Shown here piece after piece: positions 24,001-38,892 of a stretch of DNA of 64,000 bases. The notes under the pieces are model-generated. The model searched no databases, was not told the DNA's origin, and saw only the letters and a program-made list of their open reading frames with translations. The position numbers were made by a program, and so were the translations under genes. Source of the DNA: Oscarella lobularis (taxonomy: Eukaryota; Porifera; Homoscleromorpha; Homosclerophorida; Oscarellidae); NCBI RefSeq assembly GCF_947507565.1, contig NC_089194.1, forward strand, positions 1 through 64,000. The letters are read 5' to 3'. Positions within the stretch are counted from its first letter, which is position 1; each line of letters opens with the position of its first letter.

Positions 24001-27000
24001 GAGGGCTTAGACTTTGATTCTAAGGACCTGAAGATAAAGTTGATGGCCTAAACTTTGATTCTAAGAGCCTGAAGATAAAGTTGAGGGCCTAAAATTTGAT
24101 TCTAAGGGCCTGAAGATAAAGGTCATGGCCAAAACTCTGATTCTAAGGACCTGAAGATAAAGTTGAGGGCCTAAACTTTGATTCTAAGGACCTGAAGATA
24201 AAGTTGAGGGCCTAAACTTTTATTCTAAGGAGCTAAAGATAAAGTTGAGGGCCTAAACTCTAATTCTAAGACCCTGAAGATAAAGTTGAAGGCCCAAACA
24301 TTGATTCTAAGGGCCTGAAGATAAAGGTCACGGCCAAAACTCTGATTCTAAGGACCTGAAGATAAAGTTGAGGGCCTAAACTTTTATTCTAAGGGCCTGA
24401 AGATAAAGTTGATGGCATAGACTTTGATTCTAAGGGCCTGAAGATAAAGTTGAGGGACTAAACTCTGATTCTAAGGACCTGAAGATAAAGTTGAGGGCCT
24501 AAACTCTGATTCTAAGGCCCTGAAGATAAACTTGAGGGCCTAGACTTTTATTCTAAGGGCCTGAAGATAAAGTTGAGGGCCTAAACTCTAATTCTAAGAC
24601 CCTGAAGATAAAGTTGAAGGCCCAAACATTGATTCTAAGGGCCTGAAGATAAAGGTCATGGCCAAAACTCTGATTCTAAGGACCTGAAGATAAAGTTGAG
24701 GGCCTAAACTTTTATTCTAAGGGCCTGAAGATAAAGTTGAGGTCCTAAACTTTGATTCTAAGGACCTGTAGATAAAGTTGAGGTCCTAAACTTTGATTCT
24801 AAGGACCTGAAGATAAAGTTGAGGGCCTAAACTCTGATTCTAAGGCCCTGAAGATAAACTTGAGGGCCTAGACTTTGATTCTAAGACCCTGAAGATAAAG
24901 TTGAAGGCCCAAACATTGATTCTAAGGGCCTGAAGATAAAGGTCATGGCCAAAACTCCGATTCTAAGGACCTGAAGATAAAGTTGAGAGACTAAACTTTT
25001 ATTCTAAGGGCCTGAAGATAAAGTTGAGGGCCTAGACTTTGATTCTAAGGACCTGAAGATAAAGTTGAGGGCCTAAACTCTTATTCTAAGGCCCTGAAGA
25101 TAAAGGTGAGAGAATAAACTTTGATTCTAAGGACCTGAAGATAAAGTTGAGGGCCTAAACTTTGATTCTAAGAGGCTGAAGATAAAGTTGAGAGACTAAA
25201 CTTTGATTCTAAGGACCTGAAGATAAAGTTGAGGGCCTAAACTTTGATTCTAGGGACCTGAAGATAAAGTTGAGGGCTTAGACTTTGATTCTAAGGACCT
25301 GAAGATAAAGTTGATGGCCTAAACTTTGATTCTAAGAGCCTGAAGATAAAGTTGAGGGCCTAAAATTTGATTCTAAGGGCCTGAAGATAAAGGTCATGGC
25401 CAAAACTCTGATTCTAAGGACCTGAAGATAAAGTTGAGGGCCTAAACTTTGATTCTAAGGACCTGAAGATAAAGTTGAGGGACTACACTTTTATTCTAAG
25501 GAGCTAAAGATAAAGTTGAGGGCCTAAACTCTAATTCTAAGACCCTGAAGATAAAGTTGAAGGCCCAAACATTGATTCTAAGGGCCTGAAGATAAAGGTC
25601 ATGGCCAAAACTCTGATTCTAAGGACCTGAAGATAAAGATGAGGGCCTAAAGTTTGATTCTAAGAGCCTGAAGATAAAGTTGAGAGACTAAACTTCGAAT
25701 CTAAGGACCTGAAGATAAAGTTGAGGGCCTAAACTTTGATTCTAGGGACCTGAAGATAAAGTTGAGGGCCTAAACTTTGATTCTAAGAGCCTGAAGAAAA
25801 AGTTGAGGGCCTAAACTTTTATTCTAAGAGCCTGAAGATAAAGTTGAAGTCCTAGACTTTGATTCTAAGCACATGAAGATAAAGTTGAGGGCCTAAACTT
25901 TGATTCTAAGGGCCTGAAGATAAAGTTGAGGGCCTAAACTTTGATTCTAAGAGCCTGAAGATAAAGTTGAGGGCCTAAACTCTAATTCTAAGACCCTGAA
26001 GATAAAGTTGAAGGCCCAAACATTGATTCTAAGGGCCTGAAGATAAAGGTCATGGCCAAAACTCTGATTCTAAGGACCTGAAGATAAAGTTGAGGACCTA
26101 AACTTTGATTCTAAGGACTTGAAGATAAAGTTGAGAGACTAAACTTTGATTCTAAGGGCCTGAAGATAAAGTTGAGGGCCTAAACTCCGATTCTAAGGAC
26201 CTGAAGATAAAGTTGAGAGACTAAACTTTGATTCTAAGGACCTGAAGATAAAGTTGAGGGCCTAAACTTTGATTCTAGGGACCTGAAGATAAAGTTGAGG
26301 GCCTAGACTGTGATTCTAAGGACCTGAAGATAAAGTTGATGGCCTAAACTTTGATTCTAAGAGCTTGAAGATAAAGTTGAGGGCCTAAACTTTTATTCTA
26401 AGGGCCTGAAGATAAAGTTGAGGTCCTAAACTTTGATTCTAAGGGCCTGAAGATAAAGTTGAGGGCCTAAACTCCGATTCTAAGGGCCTGAAGATAAAGT
26501 TGATGGCCTAAACTTTGATTCTAAGAGCCTGAAGATAAAGTTGAGGGCCTAAACTCTAATTCTAAGACCCTGAAGATAAAGTTGAAGGCCCAAACATTGA
26601 TTCTAAGGGCCTGAAGATAAAGGTCATGGCCAAAACTCCGATTCTAAGGGCCTGAAGATAAAGTTGAGGACCTAAACTTTGATTCTAAGGACTTGAAGAT
26701 AAAGTTGAGAGACTAAACTTTGATTCTAAGGGCCTGAAGATAAAGTTGAGGGCCTAAACTCCGATTCTAAGGACCTGAAGATAAAGTTGAGAGACTAAAC
26801 TTTGATTCTAAGGACCTGAAGATAAAGTTGAGGGCCTAAACTTTGATTCTAGGGACCTGAAGATAAAGTTGAGGGCCTAGACTGTGATTCTAAGGACCTG
26901 AAGATAAAGTTGATGGCCTAAACTTTGATTCTAAGAGCTTGAAGATAAAGTTGAGGGCCTAAACTTTTATTCTAAGGGCCTGAAGATAAAGTTGAGGTCC

Positions 27001-30000
27001 TAAACTTTGATTCTAAGGGCCTGAAGATAAAGTTGAGGGCCTAAACTCCGATTCTAAGGGCCTGAAGATAAAGTTGATGGCCTAAACTTTGATTCTAAGA
27101 GCCTGAAGATAAAGTTGAGGGCCTAAACTTTTATTCTAAGGGCCTGAAGATAAAGTTGAGGTCCTAAACTTTGATTCTAAGGACCTGAAGATAAAGTTGA
27201 TGGCCTAAACTTTGATTCTAAGAGCCTGAAGATAAAGTTGAGAGACTAAACTTTTATTCTAAGCACCTGAAGATAAAGTTGAGGGCCTAAACTCTGATTC
27301 TAAGGCCCTGAAGATAAACTTGAGGGCCTAGACTTTGATTCTAAGGCCCTGAAGATAAAGTTCAGGGCCTAAACTTTGATTCTAAGAGACTGAAGATAAA
27401 GTTGAGGGCCTAAACTTTGATTCTAGGGACCTGAAGATAAAGTTGAGGGCCTAAACTTTGATTCTAAGAGCCTGAAGAGAAAGTTGAGGGCCTAAACTTT
27501 TATTCTAAGAGCCTGAAGATAAAGTTGAAGTCCTAGACTTTGATTCTAAGCCCATGAAGATAAAGTTGAGGGCCTAAACTTTGATTCTAAGAGCCTGAAG
27601 ATAAAGTTGAGGGCCTAAACTTTGATTCTAAGGACCTGAAGATAAAGTTGAGAGCCTAAACTCTAATTCTAAGACCCTGAATATAAAGTTGAAGGCCCAA
27701 ACATTGATTCTAAGGGCCTGAAGATAAAGGTCATGGCCAAAACTCTGATTCTAAGGACCTGAAGATAAAGTTGAGGGCCTAAACTTTGATTCTAAGGACC
27801 TGAAGATAAAGTTGAGAGACTAAAGTTTGATTCTAAGGGCCTGAAGATAAAGTTGAGGGCCTAAACTCCGATTCTAAGGACCTGAAGATAAAGTTGAGAG
27901 ACTAAACTTTGATGCTAAGGACCTGAAGATAAAGTTGAGGGCCTAAACTTTGATTCTAGGGACCTGAAGATAAAGTTGAGGGCCTAGACTTTGATTCTAA
28001 GGACCTGAAGATAAAGTTGATAGCCTAAACTTTGATTCTAAGAGCTTGAAGATAAAGTTGAGGGCCTAAACTTTTATTCTAAGGGCCTGAAGATAAAGTT
28101 GAGGTCCTAAATTTTGATTCTAAGGACCTGAAGATAAAGTTGATGGCCTAAACTTTGATTCTAAGAGCGTGAAGATAAAGTTGAGAGACTAAACTTTATT
28201 CTAAGCACCTGAAGATAAAGTTGAGGGCCTAAACTCTGATTCTAAGGCCCTGAAGATAAACTTGAGGGCCTAGACTTTGATTCTAAGGCCCTGAAGATAA
28301 AGTTGAGGGCTTAAACTCTAATTCTAAGACCTTGAAGATAAAGTGGAAGGCCCAAAAATTGATTCTAAGGACCTGAAGATAAAGTTGAGGGCCTAAACTT
28401 TGATTCTAAGAGCCTGAAGATTAAGTTAAGGGCCTAAACTTTGATTCTAAGGACCTGAAGATAAAGTTGAGGGCCTAGACTTTGATTCTAAGGCCCTGAA
28501 GATAAAGTTGAGGGCCTAAACTTTGATTCTAAGAGACTGAAGATAAAGTTGAGGGCCTAAACTTTGATTCTAGGGACTTGAAGATAAAGTTGAGGGCCTA
28601 AACTCTGATTCTAAGGACCTGAAGATAAAGTTGAGGGCGTAAACTTTGATTCTAAGAACCTGAAGATAAAGTTGAGAGACTAAACTTTGATTCTAAGAAC
28701 CTGAAGATAAAGTTGAGGGCCTAAACTTTGATTCTAAGAGCCTGAAGATAAAGTTGAGGGCCTAAAATTTGATTCTAAGGGCCTGAAGATAAAGGTCATG
28801 GCCAAAACTCTGATTCTAAGGACCTGAAGATAAAGTTGAGGGCCTAAACTTTGATTCTAAGGACCTGAAGATAAAGTTGAGGGCCTAAACTTTTATTCTA
28901 AGGAGCTAAAGATAAAGTTGAGGGCCTAAACTCTAATTCTAAGACCCTGAAGATAAAGTTGAAGGCCCAAACATTGATTCTAAGGGCCTGAAGATAAAGG
29001 TCATGGCCAAAACTCTGATTCTAAGGACCTGAAGATAAAGTTCAGGGCCTAAACTTTTATTCTAAGGGCCTGAAGATAAAGTTGATGGCATAGACTTTGA
29101 TTCTAAGGGCCTGAAGATAAAGTTGAGGGACTAAACTCTGATTCTAAGGCCCTGAAGATAAAGTTGAGGGCCTAAACTTTGATTCTAAGGGCCTGAAGAT
29201 AATGTTGTGGGCCTAAACTCCGATTCTAAGGACCTGAAGATAAAGTTGAGAGACTAAACTTTGATTCTAAGGACCTGAAGATAAAGTTCAGGGCCTAAAC
29301 TTTGATTCTAAGGACCTGAAGATAAAGTTGATGGCCTAAACTTTGATTCTAAGAGCCTGAAGATAAAGTTGAGAGACTAAACTTTTATTCTAAGCACCTG
29401 AAGATAAAGTTGAGGGCCTAAACTCTGATTCTAAGGCCCTGAAGATAAACTTGAGGGCCTAGACTTTGATTCTAAGGCCCTGAAGATAAAGTTGAGGGCC
29501 TAAACTTTGATTATAAGAGACTGAAGATAAAGTTGAGGGCCTAAACTTTGATTCTAGGGACCTGAAGATAAAGTTGAGGGCCTAAACTTTGATTCTAAGA
29601 GCCTGAAGATAAAGTTGAAGTCCTAGACTTTGATTCTAAGCACATGAAGATAAAGTTGAGGGCCTAAACTTTGATTCTAAGAGCCTGAAGATAAAGTTGA
29701 GGGCCTAAACTTTGATTTTAAGGACCTGAAGATAAAGTTGAGGGCCTAAACTCTAATTCTAAGACCCTGAAGATAAAGTTGAAGGCCCAAACATTGATTC
29801 TAAGGGCATGAAGATAAAGGTCATGGCCAAAACTCTGATTCAAAGGACCTGAAGATAAAGTTGAGGGCGTAAACTTTGATTCTAAGGACCTGAAGATAAA
29901 GTTGAGAGACTAAACTTTGATTCTAAGGACCTGAAGATAAAGTTGAGGGCCTAAACTCTGATTCTAAGGCCCTGAAGATAAAGTTGAGGGCCTAAACTTT

Positions 30001-33000
30001 GATTCTAAGGGCCTGAAGATAATGTTGTGGGCCTAAACTCCGATTCTAAGGACCTGAAGATAAAGTTGAGAGACTAAACTTTGATTCTAAGGACCTGAAG
30101 ACAAAGTTGAGGGACAAAACTTTGATTCTAGGGACCTGAAGATAAAGTTGAGGGCCTAGACTTTGATTCTAAGGACCGGAAGATAAAGTTGATGGCCTAA
30201 ACTTTGATTCTAAGAGCCTGAAGATAAAGTTGAGAGACTAAACTTTTATTCTAAGGACCTGAAGATAAAGTTGATGGCCTAAACTTTGATTCTAAGAGCC
30301 TGAAGATAAGGTTGAGAGACTAAACTTTTATTCTAAGCACCTGAAGATAAAGTTGAGGGCCTAAACTCTGATTCTAAGGCCCTGAAGACAAAGTTGAGGG
30401 ACAAAACTTTGATTCTAGGGACCTGAAGATAAAGTTGAGGGCCTAGACTTTGATTCTAAGGACCTGAAGATAAAGTTGAGAGACTAAACTTTGATTCTAA
30501 GGACCTGAAGACAAAGTTGAGGGACAAAACTTTGATTCTAGGGACCTGAAGATAAAGTTGAGGGCCTAGACTTTGATTCTAAGGACCGGAAGATAAAGTT
30601 GATGGCCTAAACTTTGATTCTAAGAGCCTGAAGATAAAGTTGAGAGACTAAACTTTTATTCTAAGGACCTGAAGATAAAGTTGATGGCCTAAACTTTGAT
30701 TCTAAGAGCCTGAAGATAAAGTTGAGAGACTAAACTTTTATTCTAAGCACCTGAAGATAAAGTTGAGGGCCTAAACTCTGATTCTAAGGCCCTGAAGATA
30801 AACTTGAGGGCCTAGACTTTGATTCTAAGGCCCTGAAGATAAAGTTCAGGGCCTAAACTCTAATTCTAAGACCCTGAAGATAAAGTGGAAGGCCCAAACA
30901 TTGATTCTAAGGGCCTGAAGATAAAGGTCATGGCCAAAACTCTGATTCTAAGGACCTGAAGATAAAGTTGAGGGCCTAAACTTTGATTCTAAGAGCCTGA
31001 AGATAAAGTTGAGGGCCGAAACTTTGATTCTAAGGACCTGAAGATAAAGTTGAGGGCCTAAACTTTGATTCTAAGAGCCTGATGATAAAGTTGAGGACCT
31101 AAACTTTGATTCTAAGGACCTGAAGATAAAGTTGAGGGCCTAAACTTTTATTCTAAGGAGCTAAAGATAAAGTTGAGGGCCTAAACTCTAATTCTAAGAC
31201 CCTGAAGATAAAGTTGAAGGCCCAAACATTGATTCTAAGGGCCTGAAGATAAAGTTCATGGCCAAAACTCTGATTCTAAGGACCTGAAGATAAAGATGAG
31301 AGACTAAACTTTTATTCTAAGGACCTGAAGATAAAGTTGATGGCCTAAACTTTGATTCTAAGAGCCTGAAGATAAAGTTGAGGTCCTAGACTTTGATTCT
31401 AAGCACATGAAGATAAAGTTGAGGGCCTAAACTCTGATTCTAAGGCCCTGAAGATAAACTTGAGGGCCTAGACTTTGATTCTAAGACCCTGAAGATAAAG
31501 TTGAGGGCCTAAACTTGGATTCTAAGAGCCTGAAGATAAAGTTGAGGGCCTAAACTTTGATTCTAAGGACCTGAAGATAAAGTTGAGAGACTAAACTTTT
31601 ATTCTAAGGCCCTGAAGATAAAGTTGAGGGCCTAAACTCTAATTCTAAGACCCTGAAGATAAAGTTGAAAACCCAAACATTGATTCTAAGGGCCTGAAGA
31701 TAAAGGTCATGGCCAAAACTCTGATTCTAAGGACCTGAACATAAAGATGAGGGCCTAAACTTTGATTCTAAGGACCTGAAGATAAAGTTGAGAGACTAAA
31801 CTTTGATTCTAAGGGCCTGAAGATAAAGTTGAGGGCCTAAACTCTGATTCTAAGGACCTGAAGATAAAGTTAAGAGACTAAACTTTGATTCTAAGGACCT
31901 GAAGATAAAGTTGAAGGCCTAAACTCTGATTGTACGGCCCTGAAGATAAAGTTGAACGCGTAAACTTTGATTCTAAGGGCCGGAAGATAAAGTTGAGGGG
32001 TTAAACTCCGATTCTAAGGACCTGAAGATAAAGTTGAGAGACTAAATTTTGATTCTAAGGACCTGAAGATAAAGGTGAGGGCCTAAACTTTGACTCTAGG
32101 GACCTGAAGATAAAGTTGAGGGCTTAGACTTTGATTCTAAGGACCTGAAGATAAAGTTGAGGGCCTAAACTTTGATTCTAAGAGACTGAAGATAAAGTTG
32201 AGGGCCTAAACTTTGATTCTAAGGACCTGAAGATAAAGTTGAGGGCCTAAACTTTGATTCTAGGGACCTGAAGATGAAGTTGAGGGCCTAAATTTTGATT
32301 CTAAGGACCTGAAGATAAAGTTGAAGGCCTAAACTCTGATTCTAAGGACCTGAAGATAAAGTTGAGGGCCTAAACTTTGATTTTAGGGACCTGAAGATAA
32401 AGTTGAGGGCCTAGACTTTGATTCTAAGGACCTGAAGATAAAGTTGATGGCCTAAATTTTGATTCTAAGAGCTTGAAGATAAAGTTGAGGGCCTAAACTT
32501 TTATTCTAAGGGCCTGAAGATAAAGTTGAGGTCCTAAACTTTGATTCTAAGGACCTGAAGATAAAGTTAATGGCCTAAACTTTGATTCTAAGAGCCTGAA
32601 GATAAAGTTGAGGGCCTAGACTTTGATTCTAAGGACCTGAAGATAAAGTTGAGGGCCTAAACTTTGATTCTAAGAGCCTGAAGATAAAGTTGAGGGCCTA
32701 AACTTTGATTCTAAGGACCTGAAGATAAAGTTGAGGGCCTAAACTTTGATTCTAAGAGCCTGATGATAAAGTTGAGGACCTAAACTTTGATTCTAAGGAC
32801 CTGAAGATAAAGTTGAGGGCCTAAACTTTGATTCTAAGAGCCTGATGATAAAGTTGAGGACCTAAACTTTGATTCTAAGGACCTGAAGATAAAGTTGAGG
32901 GCCTAAACTTTTATTCTAAGGAGCTAAAGATAAAGTTGAGGGCCTAAACTCTAATTCTAAGACCCTGAAGATAAAGTTGAAGGCCCAAACATTGATTCTA

Positions 33001-36000
33001 AGGGCCTGAAGATAAAGTTCATGGCCAAAACTCTGATTCTAAGGACCTGAAGATAAAGATGAGAGACTAAACTTTTATTCTAAGGACCTGAAGATAAAGT
33101 TGATGGCCTAAACTTTGATTCTAAGAGCCTGAAGATAAAGTTGAGGTCCTAGACTTTGATTCTAAGCACATGAAGATAAAGTTGAGGGCCTAAACTCTGA
33201 TTCTAAGGCCCTGAAGATAAACTTGAGGGCCTAGACTTTGATTCTAAGACCCTGAAGATAAAGTTGAGGACCTAAACTTTGATTCTAAGAGCCTGAAGAT
33301 AAAGTTGAGGGCCTAAACTTTGATTCTAAGGACCTGAAGATAAAGTTGAGAGACTAAACTTTTATTCTAAGGCCCTGAAGATAAAGTTGAGGGCCTAAAC
33401 TCTAATTCTAAGACCCTGAAGATAAAGTTGAAAACCCAAACATTGATTCTAAGGGCCTGAAGATAAAGGTCATGGCCAAAACTCTGATTCTAAGGACCTG
33501 AACATAAAGATGAGGGCCTAAACTTTGATTCTAAGGACCTGAAGATAAAGTTGAGAGACTAAACTTTGATTCTAAGGGCCTGAAGATAAAGTTGATGGCC
33601 TAAACTCTGATTCTAAGGACCTGAAGATAAAGTTAAGAGACTAAACTTTGATTCTAAGGACCTGAAGATAAAGTTGAAGGCCTAAACTCTGATTGTACGG
33701 CCCTGAAGATAAAGTTGAACGCGTAAACTTTGATTCTAAGGGCCGGAAGATAAAGTTGAGGGGTTAAACTCCGATTCTAAGGACCTGAAGATAAAGTTGA
33801 GAGACTAAATTTTGATTCTAAGGACCTGAAGATAAAGGTGAGGGCCTAAACTTTGATTCTAGGGACCTGAAGATAAAGTTGAGGGCATACACTTTGATTC
33901 TAAGGACCTGAAGATAAAGTTGAGGGCCTAAACTTTGATTCTAAGAGACTGAAGATAAAGTTGAGGGCCTAAACTTTGATTCTATGGACCTGAAGATGAA
34001 GTTTAGGGCCTAAATTTTGATTCTAAGGTCCTGAAGATAAAGTTGAAGGCCTAAACTCTGATTCTAAGGACCTGAAGATAAAGTTGAGGGCCTAAACTTT
34101 CATTTTAGGGACCTGAAGATAAAGTTGAGGGCCTAGACTTTGATTCTAAGGACCTGAAGATAAAGTTGATGGCCTAAACTTTGATTCTAAGAGCCTGAAG
34201 ATAAAGTTGAGTGCCTAAACTTTTATTCTAAGGGCCTGAAGATAAAGTTGAGGGCCTAAACTCTGATTCTAAGGCCCTGAAGATAAAGTTGAGAGACTAA
34301 ACTTTGATTCTAAGGACCTGAAGATAAAGTTGAGGGCCTAAACTTTGATTCTAGGGACCTGAAGATGAAGTTGAGGGCCTAAATTTTTATTCTAAGGACC
34401 TGAAGATAAAGTTGAGGGCCTAAACTCTGATTCTAAGGCCCTGAAGATAAAGTTGAACGCGTAAACTTTGATTCTAAGGGCCTGAAGATAAAGTTGAGGG
34501 CCTAAACTCTGATTCTAAGGACCTCAAGATAAAGTTGAGAGACTAAACTTTGATTCTAAGGAACTGAAGATAAAGTTGAGGGCCTAAACTTTGATTCTAG
34601 GGACCTGAAGATAAAGTTGAGGGCTTAGACTTTGATTCTAAGGACCTGAAGATAAAGTTGATGTCCTAAACTTTGATTCTAAGAGCCTGAAGATAAAGTT
34701 GAGGACCTAAACTTTGATTCTAAGGACCTGAACATAAAGTTGAGGGCCTAAACTTTTATTCTAAGGAGATAAAGATAAAGTTGAGGGCCTAAACTCTAAT
34801 TCTAAGACCCTGAAGATAAAGTTGAAGGCCCAAACATTGATTCTAAGGGCCTGAAGATAAAGGTCATGGCCAAAACTCTGATTCTAAGGACCTGAAAATA
34901 AAGATGAGGGCCTAAAGTTTGATTCTAAGGGCCTGAAGATAAAGTTGTTGGCCTAAACTTTGATTCTAGGGACCTGAAGATAAAGTTGAGGGCCTAGACT
35001 TTGATTCTAAGGACCTGAAGATAAAGTTGATGGCCTAAACTTTGATTCTAAGAGCCTGAAGATAAAGTTGAGGGCCTAAACTTTTATTCTAAGGGCCTGA
35101 AGATAAAGTTGAGGGCCTAAACTTTGATTCTAAGGACCTGAAGATAAAGTTGAGGGCCTAAACTCTAATTCTAAGACCCTGAAGATAAAGTTGAAGGCCC
35201 AAAAATTGATTCTAAGGGCCTGAAGATAAAGGTCATGGCCAAAACTCTGATTCTAAGGACCTGAAGATAAAGTTGAGGGCCTAAACTTTGATTCTAAGGA
35301 CCTGAAGATAAAGTTGAGAGACTAAACTTTGATTCTAAGGGCCTGAAGATAAAGTTGAGGGCCTAAACTCCGATTCTAAGGAACTGAAGATAAAGTTGAG
35401 AGACTAAACTTTGATTCTAACGACCTGAAGATAAAGTTGAGGGCCTAGACTTTGATTCTAAGGACCTGAAGATAAAGTTGATGGCCTAAACTTTGATTCT
35501 AAGAGCCTGAAGATAAACTTGAGGGCCTAGACTTTAATTCTAAGGACCTGAAGATAAAGTTGATGGCCTAAACTTTGATTCTAAGAGCCTGAAGATAAAG
35601 TTGAGAGACTAAACTTTTATTCTAAGCACCTGAAGATAAAGTTGAGGGCCTAAACTCTGATTCTAAGGCCCTGAAGATAAACTTGAGGGCCTAGACTTTG
35701 ATTCCAAGGCCCAGAAGATAAAGTTGAGGGCCTAAACTCTAATTCTAAGACACTGAAGATAAAGTGGAAGGCCCAAACATTGATTCTAAGGGCCTGAAGA
35801 TAAAGGTCATGGCCAAAACTCTGATTCTAAGGACCTGAAGATAAAGTTGAGGGCCTAAACTCTGATTCTAAGGCCCTGAAGATAAACTTGAGGGCCTAGA
35901 CTTTGATTCTAAGGCCCTGAAGATAAAGTTGAGGGCCTAAACTCTAATTCTAAGACCCTGAAGATAAAGTGGAAGGCCCAAACATTGATTCTAAGGGCCT

Positions 36001-38809
36001 GAAGATAAAGTTGAGGGCCTAAAGTCTGATTCTAAGGCCCTGAAGATAAAGTTGAACGCGTAAACTTTGATTCTAAGGACCTGAAGATAAAGTTGAGGGC
36101 CTAAACTTTGATTCTAGGGACCTGAAGATAAAGTTGAGGGCTTAGACTTTGATTCTAAGGACCTGAAGATAAAGTTGATAGCCTAAACTTTGATTCTAAG
36201 AGCCTGAAGATAAAGTTGAGGGCCTAAACTTTGATTCTAAGGAGCTAAAGATAAAGTTGAGGGCCTAAACTCTAATTCTAAGACCCTGAAGATAAAGTTG
36301 AAGGACCAAACATTGATTCTAAGGGCCTGAAGATAAAGGTCATGGCCAAAACTCTGATTCTAAGGACCTGAAGATAAAGATGAGGGCCTAAAGTTTGATT
36401 CTAAGGGCCTGAAGATAAAGTTGAGGGCCTAAACTTTGATTCTAGGGACCTGAAGATAAAGTTGAGGGCCTAGACTTTGATTCTAAGGACCTGAAGATAA
36501 AGTTGAAGGCCCAAACATTGATTCTAAGAGCCTGAAGATAAAGTTGAGGGCCTAAACTTTTATTCTAAGGGCCTGAAGATAAAGTTGAGGTCCTAGACTT
36601 TGATTCTAAGCACCTGAAGATAAAGTTGAGGGCCTAAACTTTGATTCTAAGGGCCTGAAGATAAAGGTCATGGCCAAAACTCTGATTCTAAGGACCTGAA
36701 GATAAAGTTGAGAGACTAAACTTTGATTCTAAGGGCCTGAAGATAAAGTTGAGGGCCTAATTTCCGATTCTAATGACCTGAAGATAAAGTTGAGAGACTA
36801 AACTTTGATTCTAAGGACCTGAAGATAAAGTAGAGGGCCTAAACTCTGATTCTAAGGCCCTGAAGATAAAGTTCATCGCCTAAACTCCGATTCTAATGAC
36901 CTGAAGATAAAGTTGAGGGCCTAAACTATGATTCTAAGGCCCTGAAGATAAAGTTGAGGGCCTAAACTCCGATTCTAAGGACCTGAAGATAAAGTTGAGA
37001 GACTAAACTTTGATTCTAAGGACCTGAAGATAAAGTTGAGGGCCTAAACTTTGATTCAAGGGACCTGAAGATAAAGTTGATGGCTTAAACTTTTATTCTA
37101 AGGGCCTGAAGATAAAGTTGAGGTCTTAGACTTTGATTCTAAGGCCCTGAAGATAAAGTTGAGGGCCTAAACTCTGATTCTAAGGCCCTGAAGATAAACT
37201 TGAGGGCCTAGACTTTGATTCTAAGGCCCTGAAGATAAAGTTGAGGGGCTAAACTCTAATTCTAAGGCCCTGAAGATAAACTTGAGGGCCTAGACTTTGA
37301 TTCTAAGGCCCTGAAGATAAAGTTGAGGGGCTAAACTCTAATTCTAAGACCCTGAAGATAAAGTTGAAGGCCCAAACATTGATTCTAAGGGCCTGAAGAT
37401 AAAGGTCATGGCCAAAACTCTGATTCTAAGGACCTGAAGATAAAGTTGAGAGACTAAACTTTGATTCTAAGGACCTGAAGATAAAGTTGAGAGACTAAAC
37501 TTTGATTCTAAGGGCCTGAAGATAAAGTTGAGGGCCTAAACTCCGATTCTAAGGACCTGAAGATAAAGTTGAGAGAATAAACTTTGATTCTAAGGACCTG
37601 AAGATAAAGTTGAGGGCCTAAACTTTGATTCTAAGGCCCTGAAGATAAAGTTGAAGGCCTAAACTTTGATTCTAAGGCCCTGAAGAGAAATTTGAGGGCC
37701 TAAACCCTGATTCTAAGGGCCTGCAGATAAAGGTCATGGCCAAAACTCTAATTCTAAGACCATGAAGATAAAGTAGAAGGCCCAAACATTGATTCTAAGG
37801 GCCTGAAGATAAAGGTCATGGCCAAAACTCTGATTCTAAGGACCTGAAGATAAAGTTGAGGGCCTAAACTTTTTTTCTAAGGGCCTGAAGATAAAGTTGA
37901 GGGCATAGACTTTGATTCTAAGGGCCTGAAGATAAAGTTGAGGGCCTAAACTCTGATTCTAAGGGCCTGAAGATAAAGTTGAGGTCCTAAACTTTTATTC
38001 TAAGGCCCTGAAGATAAAGTTGAGGTCCTAAACTTTGATTCTAAGGACCTGAAGATAAAGTTGAGGTCCTAAACTTTGATTCTAAGGACCTGAAGATAAA
38101 GTTGAGGTCCTAAACTTTGATTCTAAGGACCTGAAGATAAAGTTGAGGGCCTAAACTCTAAGACCCTGAAGGTAAAGTTGAAGGCCCAAACTTTGATTCT
38201 AAGGGCCTGAAGATAAAGGTCATGGCCAAAACTCTGATTCTAAGGACCTGAACATAAAGTTGAGGGCCTAAACTTTTATTCTAAGGGCCTGAAGATAAAG
38301 TTGAGGACCTAGACTTTGATTCTAAGGACCTGAAGATAAATTTGATGGCCTAAACTTTTATTCTAAGGGCATGAAGATAAAGTTGAGGGCCTAAACCCTG
38401 ATTCTAAGGCCCTGAAGATAAAGTTGAGGGCCTAAACTCTAATTCTAAGACCATGAAGATAAAGTAGAAGGCCCAAACATTGATTCTAAGGGCCTGAAGA
38501 TAAAGGTCATGGCCAAAACTCTGATTCTAAGGACCTGAAGATAAAGTTGAGGGCCTAAACTTTTTTTCTAAGGGCCTGAAGATAAAGTTGAGGGCATAGA
38601 CTTTGATTCTAAGGGCCTGAAGATAAATTTGAGGAGCTAAACTCTGATTCTAAGGGCCTGAAGATAAAGTTGAGGTCCTAAACTTTGATTCTAAGGACCT
38701 GTAGATAAAGTTAAGGGCCTAAACTTTGATTCTAAAGAGCTAATGATAAAGTTGAGGGCCTAAACTCTGATTCTAAGGCCCTGAATATAAAGTTGAGGGC
38801 CTAGACTTT
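18080..38809. repeat. Long 41-bp satellite array (about 505 units)
   Basis: 20.7 kb of 41-bp units, almost without length change. Higher-order copies keep exact multiples of 41 bp: 1,763 bp (43 units, marker GTTGAACGCG at 31,951 and 33,714), 574 bp (14 units, GGACTT at 26,115 and 26,689), and 287 and 123 bp (7 and 3 units, ACAAAGTTGA at 30,101, 30,388 and 30,511). A recurring trio contains AAGGTCATGGCCAAAACTC. No genes or insertions seen. The array ends abruptly at CTAGACTTTC against the palindromic repeat. Confidence 0.97.
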
Positions 38810-38892
38810 CTGAACAAATTGTCCCAGGACAAATTGTCCCTGGACAAATTGTCCCAGGACCAAATGTCACAGGACAATTGTCCCCAAGACAA
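38810..38892. repeat. GGACAAATTGTCC palindromic array P1
   Basis: Five or so units of about 15 bp, each an odd palindrome GGACAA-A-TTGTCC with CCA/CCC/TGG linkers. It sits exactly between the 41-bp array and the exon-like repeats. Confidence 0.93.
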
